From Apostichopus japonicus (taxonomy: Eukaryota; Echinodermata; Holothuroidea; Aspidochirotida; Stichopodidae), in contig NC_092570.1 in NCBI RefSeq assembly GCF_037975245.1, positions 14,033,001 through 14,097,000 of the forward strand: 64,000 nt of DNA. Reading direction: 5' to 3'. This document shows, one piece after another, positions 1 through 25,302 of this stretch. The notes below the pieces were generated by a model. The model was not told the DNA's origin and did no database searches. It saw nothing but the letters and a program-made list of their open reading frames with translations. Positions within the stretch are counted from its first letter, which is position 1. The number at the start of each line of letters is the position of its first letter. The translations under genes and the position numbers were made by a program.

Positions 1-825
1 TTGAATCTCTGTTGACCCAATACTGTGCTGTGGAACGCCAATAGAGTATTTTTTTCTGTTGTTCAGTAGGGTTAGGACTTAGGTGAGGACCTGGGATTGT
101 TATCAATACACGTAAACACTTGATCTGCGGCTAGGCTAGACCATTTTCAAGTCTGCCTCAAACGCAGACCAAAGAGGACTTAGAAACCATTCCTTGCTGT
201 ATTCAATTCGAACCAAAGGACATTTCTTTTATTCGAACAGTGCCAATGAAATACGGGAATGCACTATCGTATTTTCATCAGGTACTACTACTAGGAGCCA
301 TGTAACTAACACTACAATTACTATATAGTTAGGCTAGTTAGTGAGCATATATTAGATGGCAACCATAGATACGATCGCTTACTGTAGGTTAACTGGAGAC
401 TGTTGCATCTTTTAGGCCTAGCCATTTCACATATTAGACCTATCAAGTATCAGCCTAGAATTGTAATATGCCTACACTTTAGGTGCATTGACCCCCCCCC
501 CCCCCCCCCGTGCTTGTTGACCTTTCAGATTGCTTTCCGCACATGTTGATTGGTTATTGAACAGTGTATCAAGGTGATGTGAGTTGTGTCTCTAAAGTCT
601 AATTATTGCACTGGGTTTCATTGATATGTGCTAAATTCTTTCTCGATTCTCCTAGCCACTTTGACATATGAGCCTTAATTGTGTCTCTTTATGAAGAATA
701 AATTGTAGAAAATTGGCACTGAGAAACAGGTAACTAGGCCTAAGTTAAGTAAATTTGTTGTTGATAGTTAGTATAGTACAGTACCAACCAAAACAGTTTA
801 AAGTGAGATAACTATCTCTTCACAG
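1..825. other. Upstream region of first gene
   Basis: No coding exon is supported here. The stretch holds a poly-C run at about 491-510 and ends in a good 3' splice site (CTTCACAG, AG at 824-825). The exon that starts at 826 is therefore probably spliced to a non-coding 5' leader exon further upstream. No core promoter can be assigned. Confidence 0.4.
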
Positions 826-891
826 AAAGTGATTACCTTAGAAGCTTTTTCAAAGTTTTGTCATCAGATCAGAGTTCAACAATGCTGTAAG

Positions 892-3800
892 ATGTCAACC
901 TTTACTTCATCAAGATTACACAACGGCTTGAAGAAAGCAAATGAAAAGTTGAGCAAAGAACTGAGGACCCATTCAACAAGCAAAGTTCTAAAATACAAGC
1001 CACCAGATTGGGCTCAGGATCTGTGTGGTATCCCTGCCATGAAATTAAAGGTATTTACTTAGTCCCTTGATCATTGTGCAGCAAAACAGAATTCAGTAAA
1101 GTTAGCATAAGTTGAAATTCACAACATTTAATTAATCCAAGATATATCTTCCCAAATATTATCTATGCATCATTATCTAGCTTATATGTGGCCAGCATTT
1201 ATTTAAATATATGTTCTTTGTCTTCTGCATACTGTAGAAATACAGCTCAGTATAAAATTAGCTTGCCAGAATGTGTCTACATGCAATGTCTGCAACTCTA
1301 CATCTTTGACAAACACAATGTTTGCCCAATACTAGATGAGAATTGAGAAGAAGGATTTGCATACTTGCATCTACACAAAAGGGTTTTCCCCCTTCAGATT
1401 CACAATATATCTATTCTCTCTCACATTCTTGCATTTCCATTTTAAAGACGCCTCCAAACTACTTTTGGTTATGTGCGACTTAAATGGTTTTCTCACCTCT
1501 TTTCTCTTCTGTCTTTGTTCAGCTTAGCAATTATAACACCCCTATTCATAGATGGTACCTTCCAGGCATTCCAGAAGACTTTGAAGTTTATATCAAGAGA
1601 GATGATCTCACAGGATGCAGTCTTTCAGGAAACAAGGTAACACGATAACATTTGCCTGTGGTACTGGGGGTGATCTTGCTGTCTGTGGTAGTGTAAATTA
1701 TGTTGTCTGTGGTAGTGGAGATGATGTTGTCTTTGCTAGTGGAGATGATGTTGTCTGTGCAAGTGGATATGATGTTGTCTGCTGCAGTGGTGATGATGTT
1801 GTCTTACGTGCTCGTGGTGATGTTGTCCGCTAATGTGATGATGTTGTTGCCTATGCTAGTGGATATGATGTTGTCTGCTGCAGTGGTGATGATGTTGTCT
1901 GTTCTAGTGGTGATGTTGTCCGCTGCAGTGGTGATGTCATTGTCTATGCTAGGGGAGATGATGTTGTCTGCTGCAGTTGTGATGATGTTGTCTGTTCTAG
2001 TGGTGATGTTGTCCGCTGCAGTGGTGATGGTATTGTCTATTCTAGGGGAGATGATGTTGTCAGTGCTAGTGGTGGTGTTGTCTGCTGCAGTGGTGATGAT
2101 GTTGTCTGTGCTAGTGGTCATGTTGTCCGCTGCAGTGGTGATGATGTTGTCTGTGCTAGTGGATATGATGTTGTCTGCTGCAGTGGTGATGATGTTGTCT
2201 GTTCTAGTGGTGATGTTGTCCCCGCTGCAGTGATGATGTTGTTGTCTATGCAAGGGGAGATGATGTTGTCTGTGCTAGTGGTGATGTTGTCCGCTGCAGT
2301 GGTGATGATGTTGTCTGTGCTAGTGGGAATGATGTTGTCTGTGCTAGTGGAGATGATGTTGTCCATGTTAGTGGAGATGATGTTGTCTGCATTTGTAAAG
2401 ATGATGTTAAGGGTTAGTACATAAGGTCTCAGGGAACATCTGATTAAAATCAGATACTCAGGCCAGGATGGCTCTTTATCAAATAAGCCTGTGGATTCCA
2501 CATACTTAAAGAAAAGCCCACAAAGTATGCCTTCTCAGCTATCTGATTGCTCAAATGAGACCTGACTAATGGTCACGTTAGGACATGATGAAAATTTGAG
2601 AATTGTTTGCAATTTCTTCTTTCATCTCAAAATCGTAGGCAAGGAAACTGGAGTTTCTATTAGCTGAGGCTTTGGAAAGTGGCTGCGATTCTTTGATCGC
2701 CTGTGGGGGAATGAATTCAAACTTCTGCCGTTCTTTGACAGCTGCTGGCAGAGAGCTTGGCTTTAAAAGCCACCTCTTCTTGCGGTCACGATCACTGGTA
2801 AGAAATTAAAGTTGTTACCGAAGAAAAGCTAAGTATTTGGTTTCATCTTGTTATGTTGTAGAAAACATATGGAGCTGGAAAAGTGAAAGAAACTGTACAC
2901 AGCTTCAATGACTATATTCTTTGTGTAAATTAACACCTTGATACGATTCATTGCATGTTTTGCGTTAGCATGTGCAGAATAATTACTAGCAATGAACATG
3001 CCGCGAAAGTGTCCATTAGCTATAGGTTGCATCCAAGAACCTGCAGTTTGTACTAAACGGCAAGTTTCTTCCAGTCGGTTAGCTGAGTGATCAGTCCCAT
3101 CTTTTCGCTCCTTAGTTGAGCTGCCTATTCGTCTATTATGCAACTTGTTACACAGCTAGTAGTCAAATCACTATCAGATCAAGGCAGACATGGCAAGGTG
3201 TGAACAAATCAACTCTTCCAAACTCACCAATATCAGTCTGCTTTGCAGGAGAGATAAAGTTTCAGTAAGTTGAGGTCAAGAGAGCTGAAAAATGCAACCT
3301 ATGGTCATGTATAATAAATTTGAAAGAACATAGACAAATATCAGATCAACTCAAATATAGGTCTATAAGGTACGTAAGCCAGGCCCTCGTCATGGTTTTA
3401 GTGTTTGGAAATACTACAGCAAGATATCATGTTTCTCATACCACAGTAAGCAAACAACAAGAGGAATTCCAATAGTCAATTTATTTCACTAATGTACTGA
3501 ATTCACAGTGTAAACTAAGCTTTACTTTTTTTTCAAAAGTTGTTAGGAAAATTTCAATATTCATTACCCCCAGAGACAAACATCATCATGTTTCTCATAC
3601 CGTAAGGAAACAACAAGAGGAATTCCAAAAGTCAATTTATTTCACAAATGTGAATTCACAGTGTAAACTAAGCTTTCCTTTTTTTTCTTCAAAAATCTTT
3701 AAAAAAATTCACTAATCATTACCCCCAGAGTTCTTCAGCTGTGAAAAACAAAACTTTGACTTTCATTTCCAAACTTGATCCAAACTACTGCAGAATGCCG

Positions 3801-6800
3801 AAGACCGTCCTGTGCTCGGTAACTTGGAGATGAATTTTCTTCTTGGAGCCGATGTTTACCTCGTACCTATAAAATCTTCTTATGAGAAAGATATCCTACC
3901 CAGGATGCAGCAACTAGCTACCCATCTCAGGTGACATTGCCTCTCTTATTCTTCACTGTATTTATCCATTGGGAGGGAGGAATTGGCAAAGTTTTCACCC
4001 TTTTGCATCAAGATGTTATGTTTCTTTCTATTAAAGGCTTTAATTTGCCCAGAATTTTTCAAGAATACAATAAAAATTGTTGTCTTAAAAGGTCAGTACT
4101 ATTTGCCATCCAAAAACTGCTAGAACTGCAAATAATGGTCACTGATTTTCAAACAGCATTTTCACTGACTGTCTGAAATCGTTTCGCCCCTTCAGATATC
4201 TTAATCTTTATCTAAATTAATACTTTAACCAACTAATGACTTGGAGTATTTGGAAATTGAGAATCTCATGACACAAACGCTCAGCAAATTTCAAGCGCCA
4301 TAAAAATTTGGAGCCGACACCCAAAACCCTTTCAGTTTTGTTTCAATGTTTGTTAAAAAATTGTTATTGGATAAATGGTTCTTTTCTTGTTCCACTTTAA
4401 AAAAAAAAGATCCAACTGCAACATGGCCCCATATGTGATACCAATAGGAGGTACATGTACTACTGGGCTCTTTGGACACATTGAGTGCTTTGATGAACTC
4501 AAACGACAGGTCAGAGACTTTAAAAATCCATTCAGTTTTTCTGTGATGTATTATATCTTATTCTGCTATCTTTATCTATATATATTTGAAATCCAGTGGA
4601 TTTCACCATTTGTCAGTAGAAAAAGACTAACAGTTAATGACACTTTTTTTTATCTGCCAGTGCAAAAATAAATTCTGCTTCTGTATTGATTCAAGTATTA
4701 AAAATTACAAGCAGGAATTTGATTTTAGCCCAGTATATTTTTTTTATATATTTGCAGCAATCCAGCAAGTGGCAAAAAATGGTGAAATTCTTAGCCTGAT
4801 AAATAGTTCATCCATTGTTGTTTTTTTCCTGTTACTAATGTAGAGTCATATGATTTCACATGATATATTAATATGTTGCTACAAGTTATAAATTCGTTGC
4901 TACAAATTATAAAAGCTAATTAAACATGTTGTTCGAATGGACTTTCATATGCTGGTATGGTTCATAGATTATTCACTTTTATTCTTATTATCATCTTAGG
5001 GGGCCTTGGAGGACTACACTGATTTAGTCTGCACGGCTGGTAGTGGTAGCTCGGCTGCTGGCTTCTGTATTGGGAATTACTTGAATGAGAGTCCAATGAA
5101 GTAAGTTTCATATTTTCTCATCAATTGATGACTTCTCCCAAGACTTGTTGATAATACTTGCATGTTATTTACAGTTTAATAACACTTACTATGAACATTG
5201 ATAGCCAATGATAACTATAAAGCTATTAACTGATGAAAATTTAAGCAAAGATAAAGATATCATGTAAATTTTCTATGATCACATATTTTTGTGTAAACGG
5301 TTTCAGTGGCATGCACAGGATTTTCAAGGTGGCGAGTGCCAATTCAAATTCTAGACTTCCCTTGACTGATTTAGTTAGGGGCATGAACCTTCGTGAAAGG
5401 GACATAATCAAATGAATGGTTTTATGAAGGAGAAGATGTGGCCCTGGGGTGATAGAAGCTGACTCCCATGTAGGGGTAGGTGGGGGGAGGTTGTCATCCA
5501 GAATTAAACAATAGACGTTTATATATAAATTGGTACATTCTGAGGCCTTCTTAGACTATACGATCTCTTAGGTCTAAACACAAAGTGATGCTGACAAACA
5601 CTCTTCTTGAATGTTTGTGAGTGTACAAAGGGAGAAGTGATCTAATTCCTCCCCAACTGAGCCATTTCCCCCCGACTGACACTGGAATGTGGGGGTCCCC
5701 CTTCCACCCCCCACCCCTTCCACCTGTACCCCTTTGCACACTGAATGGAATATTTATAATATAATACAAAATTACGTTTCATAATTTCAGAATACATGCG
5801 ATGGCAGTATGTGACGATGCTTCCTACTTCCATGGCGAAATAATGACGCTACTGAAGAACGTTGGTTTGCAGAAGGACGGAGAGAGTGGCGTCCAGTCAG
5901 CGGATCTGATTGATATAGTTGAAGGGGTCAAAGGTCTTGGGTATGGACTGTCAACAGAGGAAGAACTAGGTCAGAATCTGCATCAATTTGAAAAGAATAA
6001 TTCAGGGCTATTTTTTTTTTTTTTTGACCGATACGGAAAGTGGGGAACTCATTCTAAGTATCTGTATCTAATTAAAACAAAAGAGTGGAAAATAATGCAC
6101 AACAAGGCACTTTTTTAATGTCAGTTTGCTACGTCACATCACCACCACACCTGTTAGCTTCAAGTTCACGTTTGGTACCAAACAGTTAATATTTCTCATA
6201 TCAATATCTTGAAAACAGTTCGTAAGAATTCAGCACGAACTTCACCCAGTAATCTTAAGAACATCTTCCTTACTTATCATCAGTCAAACATAAACTGAAG
6301 TTGACTATTGGGATGTTCCTTGAAATATCATAGTGTTCCATTACATACAATAAAGATAGGCATCATATGGGTATAATAATAATAATAGTAATATTCAGCT
6401 GTTTTTACGACGCTTAAATGACCACAAATGAGGGAGGATCCTGTAAGGGCTTATGGATTACATCTTACATGTCGGGTGGCTTCCAATTCATTATTTTAAC
6501 TCAAAATGCTTCCAAACATCATCTAATCTCATTTGGTCACAAACTCATCATTTTAAGTTGTTTGTCATATTTTTCACACATGTGACAAATCTGAGGGGGT
6601 AGGTTGACTTTTTGACTTGTTCTTCTGTAATTGTGTAGTTTCCATGTCAAAAAATAATTTTTTTAAGTTAAATCTTATTGGTAATTTGCTATAATGAAAA
6701 ATGTAATTCTGGACCTTTTGGAATTGATTTTCATCTACTGTACGTACATGTCATTATCTGATAGAGTTTGTTCTGGAGACTGCAGCTACTACCGGAATCT

Positions 6801-7609
6801 TTCTCGATCCTACTTACACCGGTAAAGCTGCCTATCACATGCTGAAAAGAATGCAGACAACTCCAGAGAGCTTTAATGGGAAGAAGATACTATTTTACAA
6901 TTCAGGTAGATGTGTTTAGATATGTCACGCTGACTGTCCGTTATTCTTTATTTATTTTGAAAATGAGTCATGATATAAAAGATATCACTCCCAGGTAATA
7001 TCTGTGTCCTTTACCCCACAGTGCCTCCATCACATGCAATGTGTATACTTGGCCTTTTGCATTCAATGTGCAGATCTTGCCTGTAAGAAAATCCGCCCGA
7101 GATACCCCATTTTTTCCGTACTTTTTCCAGAAAAAGTAGGGTTATCTAGGACAGATTTTCTTATAGGCTAGATCTGCATTATGTTCAGTTGTCTACCAAA
7201 ACTGTGTGTGTGTGTCAAAGTAAACATCCGATAATCGTATGTATTTTCACACTTTTCTCCTGTAACCGTTGAATGTATGTCAAAGAAGTTGGTAAGTGAT
7301 TGGCATTAAGTGGCTTCCAATGGAATTACAGTTTTAGAGCCCCAACAAAATTGAAAGTAATTCTAACCAAACTAAGACATATATGTGCAATGCACCTTTT
7401 CAAAGTTTGACCGCTTATTGAGTTTTTTTAATGAAACTTAAATTTTGACTTTGTACTAAATTGTTTAATTTTTTTTAATTTTTCATACAATAGGATCAGT
7501 TCTTGGACTTATGGATGGTAGGATGGCGTCATTACTGGAGAGTAAAGATTCATTTCACAACGTACACGACTGGATGTCCATCGATCGTTTCCCACTGGAA
7601 TCAACTTAA
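892..7609 (+). CDS. D-cysteine desulfhydrase / ACC deaminase-like PLP enzyme
   Basis: Nine coding exons splice cleanly: 892-1050, 1523-1636, 2639-2797, 3794-3930, 4410-4509, 5000-5100, 5791-5969, 6765-6905 and 7494-7609. All introns are GT/AG with matching phases, giving 1,206 nt and 401 residues. The protein belongs to the fold-type II PLP family that holds D-cysteine desulfhydrase (D-cysteine to pyruvate, H2S and ammonia) and ACC deaminase. The PLP lysine is K91 in SLSGNK, followed by RKLEFL. The substrate loop is GGMNSN (about 114-119), the phosphate-binding loop TAGSGSSAAG (about 235-244), and the family's GLGYG and DPTYTGKA motifs lie in exons 7-8. About 50 extra N-terminal residues precede the usual family start. 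I chose the ATG at 892 because it is the first ATG in frame after the splice acceptor at 825. The exon 5 acceptor follows an A-run rather than a clean pyrimidine tract. Substrate (D-Cys or ACC) cannot be decided from sequence. A possible poly(A) signal AATAAA lies at 7876. Confidence 0.93.
1640..2410. repeat. Intronic GATGATGTTGTCT minisatellite
   Basis: An imperfect tandem array begins a few bases after the exon 2 splice donor of the PLP-enzyme gene. The unit is about 24 bp (variants of 21 and 27), of the type GTGCTAGTGGTGATGTTGTC, often alternating with a CTGCAG-containing version. Because unit lengths are multiples of three, long open frames appear on both strands. These are low-complexity artefacts, not genes. 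Confidence 0.9.
3422..3735. repeat. Intronic tandem duplication, about 159-bp period
   Basis: Two diverged copies (about 3422-3575 and 3581-3735) share the order CATGTTTCTCATACC, AACAACAAGAGGAATTCC, TCACAGTGTAAACTAAGC, a T-run and TCATTACCCCCAGAG. They lie in the third intron of the PLP-enzyme gene, just upstream of exon 4. No function is visible. Confidence 0.8.
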
Positions 7610-10600
7610 GTTTTCCCTATTCTTCTGCCAAAATTTATATAATTCAACTTATCTCACACCTTTAGGAAACTTATTTTACTGGGTGCTGTTTTTTTTCTTT
7701 ATCAGAAGGTGGTTAACTTTTCAAAAATTACCTTTTCTCTTTTTAAAAGATTTGTGGGATAAACCACAAGCATGAAAACATTATGAGAGGAAAAAATCCA
7801 AGTTATTCCATGAGGTAGTTAAAAACAATTTATGAACCTGTTTACTTTACAGTATATCACAAATTTTCAGGTTAAAATAAAATTGGCTGAAAAGAGGAAA
7901 CTGAATTTGATTCTGCCTCACAAAGCACTCTAGGAGACATTTTATGTACAACCACTTCAGAATCAAAATAAGAAAAAGAAATTGTATTCCAGTGACAAAA
8001 AATTTTACCAAATAATCTATATAATATTTAAGCCATTTCCAGACAACAGTTTACAAGAGTGTGTCAATTAATTGTGATATTTTTTGTTGGAATGGGGAAA
8101 ACTTCAAAAACATGGCATTATTTCCATCTTTCTATTACACAAAGCAGACAGCTTACAGTCATTTTATTCACAACCAATGAGAATATCAAAATAAAAACAT
8201 ATTTTGCATTCCAGTGACGATAATTTTCCCAAAACACGTGCAAAATTGAAACCAGTTCAGGTGAGGCCTTACAGTGTGTTACTTGGTTGTCAACTTTTTG
8301 TTGGAAAGGTAAAATGGGTTATTGCTATATTTTCTCACTGTTAAGTAGAGACATATGAAATATAATAATACGAGGCACTAATCTCAAGAATGGATTGAGG
8401 ATTTTGAGAAGGAAAGAGTGTGACCCTGTGGTCATTGAAGCAGACACCCTTATAGTAAGAGATGCCTTGTTAACCATTTTACTACTTAAAATGTGACCTT
8501 TTGTTGAAAATCATTCATATACTGGAATTTTTGATACAGAATGCACAGAAGATCAATTTGGTCTTGAAGATTTGAGGTGATTTTGTGATATACCCTTTCA
8601 AATCAAACTTCACATGTCCCACCACCCCTCGAAGGTTCCCCTTTTGGGACCAATACTGATCGATGACCTGTCAAGGGTCGTTTATCAAAAACAATAGGAC
8701 TTGATGAAGAAAGATAACCTAGATTGATATCAGCTGCTGCAACATATCAGAATCATTAATTTTTGCCCATCGTCATACTGTCAACGCTATTAAAACTCAT
8801 TACTTAACAGTTTGTGTTTTTTACAGGATGCCAAATGTTCTCAATAATCCTTAAAATTACATTAATACCTTTGCCTATGTAGATTTTGTAATAAGTCAAG
8901 GATAAAATATATTTATATGAGATTATATAAACCATGAGAAAATAAAAGGGAGAAATGAAAAAGTTTGATTTCTTGTTCTGATTACTTGAATAAAAGTCAG
9001 GATTAATGTATTTGTTTGTTTCAATATTTAACAGAAAAACTAAATAGGAATAATTAAAACAAATTCAACTGATTGTTTTCCCTGAATTAATTGGAAAACA
9101 TTTCTTGATATTTTATTATAACTAAACTGAAAAAATTACTGTTATCCCTGTATTAACAGAAAAGGTACTGTTTCAATTTCAAAAGGTACGGTGGTCATAG
9201 GGCTGGATCCAAAGCTATTAAATTTTCAGAGGTGAAATCATTTATCAGGTATATGATTAGGTCCATACGTAAGGTTATGTTAATATTTACTTTGAATATT
9301 TGTGTTTGGTTGAAAGGGATGAAGGAAAGGGGGGTGTGGGGTTGTACACCTTCATACTCCCCATCCTGGAACCTTGCCTGGGTCCTACCCTACCATTACC
9401 CCGTTCCCCACCATCTTTCAGTTAGGTTGGTTGATCACAAGCATATTGAGAATGAAAAGCATAGTGCGAATAAAATCATCTTTAGCCAAGATATATATTT
9501 AATCGATATATTTGTGTTACACTTTAAACATAATTTTGCAAAATTAATTTACACAAATTTTATAAAAAAAACAGTAAAATATAATCTTTGTTTGAGATGT
9601 GTTAAAAGGTATTTGCAAAGTTGATCAACTTTGCAGCAAGCTTAATGCAATCATATTTTATAATGGCGGCGAATACTATGCAAAAACAGCTAAATTGTGG
9701 AGACATTTTGACTCCATGTAGCTTCAGTTAGCCTTAAGTTTTACACGCTCCCTAGACACACACTCCCATGGATCCATGTCCAGTATGAGTATCATGTTTC
9801 TGTTAGATAAAAGTTCAAAACTTTCCATAAAGTGACAACTTGAAATGTGACATAGAGGGGGCACTGGCAGGTAGAAAGTTGGTCCTTAAGTACTGAGCTA
9901 CAGGACACATTGTTTGCTCAAAGCCGCATATAGTAAAAGAGCTATCAGTAACTGACTGAAACTAAACATGTAAAATTATTCATTTACTTGATAGAAAAAA
10001 AACATAACAGATCAAATGTAACCCAAAAGACAAAGTAGAACATGATGTATAAAATGACAGTTTATTTCCAAACCATTATCCATTCTATTTATTAGATTTT
10101 ACCCCAAACAAGGGAAGACAGTTGGATACCTGTCAGAATGCAATCAAATGTTTCTAACCAGGTTACCTATTCAATATTGCTAGCATTGTGTTAACCATGT
10201 AGAGTAGATGCCCTACTGTGGCCCGCCAGCCCCCCCCCCCACCCATATGAATTATATTTCCGTATATTATACTAAAATAGTATTAAAATAGTATAAATGT
10301 GTAAAAGTAAGTTGGTCTGCATTTTGATCCTAGCAGGATCTTCTTCAAAGGCTAAATGACAAGCCTTTAAAAGTATAAAGCTATATCTTTGTTTTTCATT
10401 TCTTTCAATCTCCCAATTTCACCTCCATTACTAAATTAACTCCTAAATTGTAAGTCTCTGCAGAGTTGATCAGCCCTTTGACCTCCTTAATCCTCTTCCG
10501 TCTCTCCCTTTGATCTGTTTTTTTTCTTCTTTTGCTCTTCCTTTATATCTGTCCATCTGTCTCTTAGTAAAAAATGGAGCCTTCGTCTGTTTTCGTTTCA

Positions 10601-12476
10601 GTTAAGAAGAAGTTCTGGCCAGGAATCGAAACATCAGGCCCTCCATCTTTTATATCTTTACCTTTACAGACTATTTACAGTAGATAAGTAGTTCGCAAAC
10701 AGTTTCTTCCTCTCTCTCTCTCTCTCTCTCTTTGTATTTTGTAACGGAAAACTGAAGGTGTGTAATACATTATAAAAGACTGTAAGCAGAACCAGTTTAC
10801 AGTCTATGACTGAGTCCTCATACATGTGTAACATAACACATTCATATACAAAACTATAGACTTCCAACAAATTATAGAAATGGTGCAAAACCATCTCCGA
10901 TTTCAGGTTTATGTAAGCATATTAGTGTCAAGCACCCTGCAATTTAAGACAGGAACCTCTAATCAAAGATGGTCGCCTTCACTCGGCACTATCTGCACCC
11001 CTCCCCCCCCTCCCCAACCCTACCTCTCTCTCCTCTGGTCCATAGAATTATCCTAGCCTGTTTACATCATATTGAAATAAGTTTCAAGTAGAATACTAGT
11101 AGTATAGTCAGTATTGCGAAGTTCGGCATACTGCGAAGATCGGCCACCCCTAAGAAATACATGATTTCACCATGAAAAACTACAGGGAGAGCCAAATTTC
11201 ACCAAAAAGTACGAAGCTACAGTTATTTTCTATCCAAAATGACCCGTGTGCAAGAAATTACTTACATATTTGTCAATAAAATGACGAAGATCTATGAAGT
11301 CTGTTATAATTACTGAAAGAGCAACTGCGCCACCAATTTTATCACCAGCGCCACACTGTGGGTTGCGCGTCCGAACTTCGCAATACTCTAGCAAGAAATA
11401 CCAGTTCCACAATCACGAAGAATCTTCTTGGAAAACAACGTGAAAACAGTTTGCAGGAAAGAAAGTTTGGCCGTGTATCGTACTATAACTATAAATTCTC
11501 CCACCATATGAAGTATATTTTCAAATGATTTATACCAGAAGATTTAGTTTTGGGGTGTTTTAAGTCTTAAGTGGCCGAACTTCGAAGTCACCATCCTAGT
11601 ACACACACAGTACATACACAACAAGAAGTAAGGTCGTAATATTAAAATCCACACTTTTAAATACGTATTTTATACACTTTATTATGCAGAATCTAACCTT
11701 TTTTGGTATCCCCAACAGTGGATATTACAATCCTAAAACTGATGACACAACGGTCTGTGTAAAGAAACATTGCACACAGAAATTATCCTCTTTTCAGCTC
11801 TTTCTAAGTATAGTGAGAAAAATAAATTCAAATAATTCTGGATTTAAAGGAACTTACATGAATTAAAAAACACACCCTCAAAGATAGAGGTGAAAGCTCT
11901 CTTATTTGTTTCTCATTTGTCTGTTTCTCCTCCAAAGGATAAACTCTGATACCACACCAGTGACCACTGACAACAGAATTATACGAAGCATTTTCACAAG
12001 AGAATTTCTCCCAATTAGTTAATACAGTTCTTTGCATTTCTTTCATAGTTAAACTTATACAGTTACACATTCATGAATTAATACAGATTTTAATGAGTCT
12101 GTGAAGATCACTAAACACCTTGTGATTAGTGGATATAGTGAATACACTTCTAAATAATAAATAAGTAAACAACAGAAACAAAGAAAAAGATACAGCTCTC
12201 AGTTTTCCAAACACCTTGAATTAAGTTCTGCACTCTACCTTCTGAGCCATGGAACTTGTAGTCGGTGGAAATCCCAATATGCCATTTCTTTACTGCGGTG
12301 ACGATGAGGTAACTTGCGCACACGGTGTCACCAGGAATCACATTCCTACTTTAAATTCCAGACCATAGCCCACAAGAGTAGCAGAATGGTGCAAACTTTC
12401 TTCCAGTCCTTTATGATATTCAAGGATAGACAGTCATGCCTAAAATGTCAGTCCATTCTATAAAACATAATATTCC
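7610..12476. other. Intergenic region between convergent genes
   Basis: This is the AT-rich 3'-3' interval between the PLP-enzyme gene (+) and the RCBTB gene (-). It holds scattered poly(A)-signal-like hexamers (AATAAA at 7876 on +; TTTATT near 11678 that would serve the - gene), a poly-C run near 10229 and a short (CT)n near 10711-10731. Open frames here are short, without domain resemblance, and I do not support any as genes. Confidence 0.5.
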
Positions 12477-24125
<11,649 letters not shown>

Positions 24126-24401
24126 CTTTCAGGTGCCTCTGTTAAATGTTAGCTGAAAAAAAGGCAGATGAAATTCAATCAAGTACAGTTTTGTTCTTGT
24201 TCGACAAAAGTCATTAATTTGTACTGTGCAGTGTATTAACATAGTTCTAATTTGCATAATATGTCCACGTCACCATTGCTTCTACGTTACTATACTTTGA
24301 CTGTGCATATAATACATCAGAACACATGTTAACTCCAAGCAGACCACACGTGTATGTGTTCTCTCTTATACTTATAGTTGTGTTAGTATAGTAAGGCCCC
24401 G

Positions 24402-24914
24402 GTGAAGACACAACAATTGGCAATTGAAGATGGGATATGGAAACGCAAAACGATATCTTGGAATGATGGGATCATTCCCAATATTGTATTGAGATTTCGT
24501 GAGTTTGCGAAACCAGAGACATTTTGTACCTGGCAACGTGTAGTGAGTATGAGGTATACACTTGTCGCTTGGACATTCGTTTTCACAATGGCCACTATTA
24601 TTAAAGCAGAGTCGTATGACCCAGATGTAGAAATGTGGGAGTCCTATGAGAAACGTCTTACACAATTCTTTCTCGCAAACAACGTGGAAAATGAGAACAA
24701 AAAGTTGCCATTTTACTATCCTCTATGGGAGCTAAAGGCTATGGCTTTCTCAGTCAAGAATTTAAAAACACCTGTGAAACCTTCAACTATGAAATTCAGA
24801 GATATTTGTAAACAGTTGCAGGACTATTATAACCCTAATGCTAGAAAAATCAGTTCAAACTTCAGCAAGCAACAAGACACCCCCTCACTGGTAGTGAACC
24901 TGCACTTGAACTAA
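24402..24914 (+). pseudogene. Retroelement gag-like fragment, copy 1
   Basis: A 170-codon open frame starts just upstream of the RCBTB gene on the opposite strand. From about 24588 it resembles the N-terminal capsid-like region of Ty3/Gypsy-type gag: MATI start, WESYEKRLTQFFLANN, then KLPFYYPLWELKAMAF and a LQDYYNPNA segment. No zinc knuckle, protease, reverse transcriptase or LTR was found beside it, so this is an isolated fragment. It could also be a gag-derived host open frame. The first 62 codons (24402-24587) are not in the second copy. Confidence 0.6.
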
Positions 24915-25302
24915 AAATGTAAATTAGTACTTGTTCTACATTCGTTTTCACAATGGCCACTATTATTAAAGCAGAGTCGTATGACCCAGACGTAGAAATG
25001 TGGGAGTCCTACGAGAAACGTCTTACACAATTCTTTCTCGCAAACGACGTGGAAAATGAGAACAAAAAGTTGCCATTTTACTATCCTCTATGGGAGCTAA
25101 AGGCTATGGCTTACTCAGTCAAGAATTTAAAAACACCTGTGAAACCTTCAACTATGAAATTCAGAGATATTTGTAAACAGTTGCAGGACTATTATAACCC
25201 TAATGCTAGAAAAATCAGTTCAAACTTCAGCAAGCAACAAGACACCCCCTCACTGGTAGTGAACCTGCACTTGAACTAAAAATGTAAATTAGTACTTGTT
25301 CT
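24573..25302 (+). repeat. 365-bp tandem duplication carrying gag-like frame
   Basis: Units 24573-24937 and 24938-25302 abut exactly; each starts ACATTCGTTTTCACAATGGC and ends TTAGTACTTGTTCT. They differ at only a handful of bases, so the duplication is recent. An assembly artefact is possible but the differences argue against it. Confidence 0.93.
24953..25279 (+). pseudogene. Retroelement gag-like fragment, copy 2
   Basis: A 108-codon open frame repeats codons 63-170 of copy 1 with only a few substitutions (for example N to D in the ANNVENE region and F to Y in AMAF). Both copies end at the same stop. It belongs to the second unit of a 365-bp direct duplication. Confidence 0.6.

Noticed and set aside
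1700-2253. Long open frames on both strands (up to 177 codons)
   Set aside because: They are translations of a minisatellite with unit length divisible by three, inside an intron of a well-supported gene.
9232-9624. 130-codon plus-strand frame
   Set aside because: Composition is like the AT-rich background, with no recognisable domain and no flanking exons.
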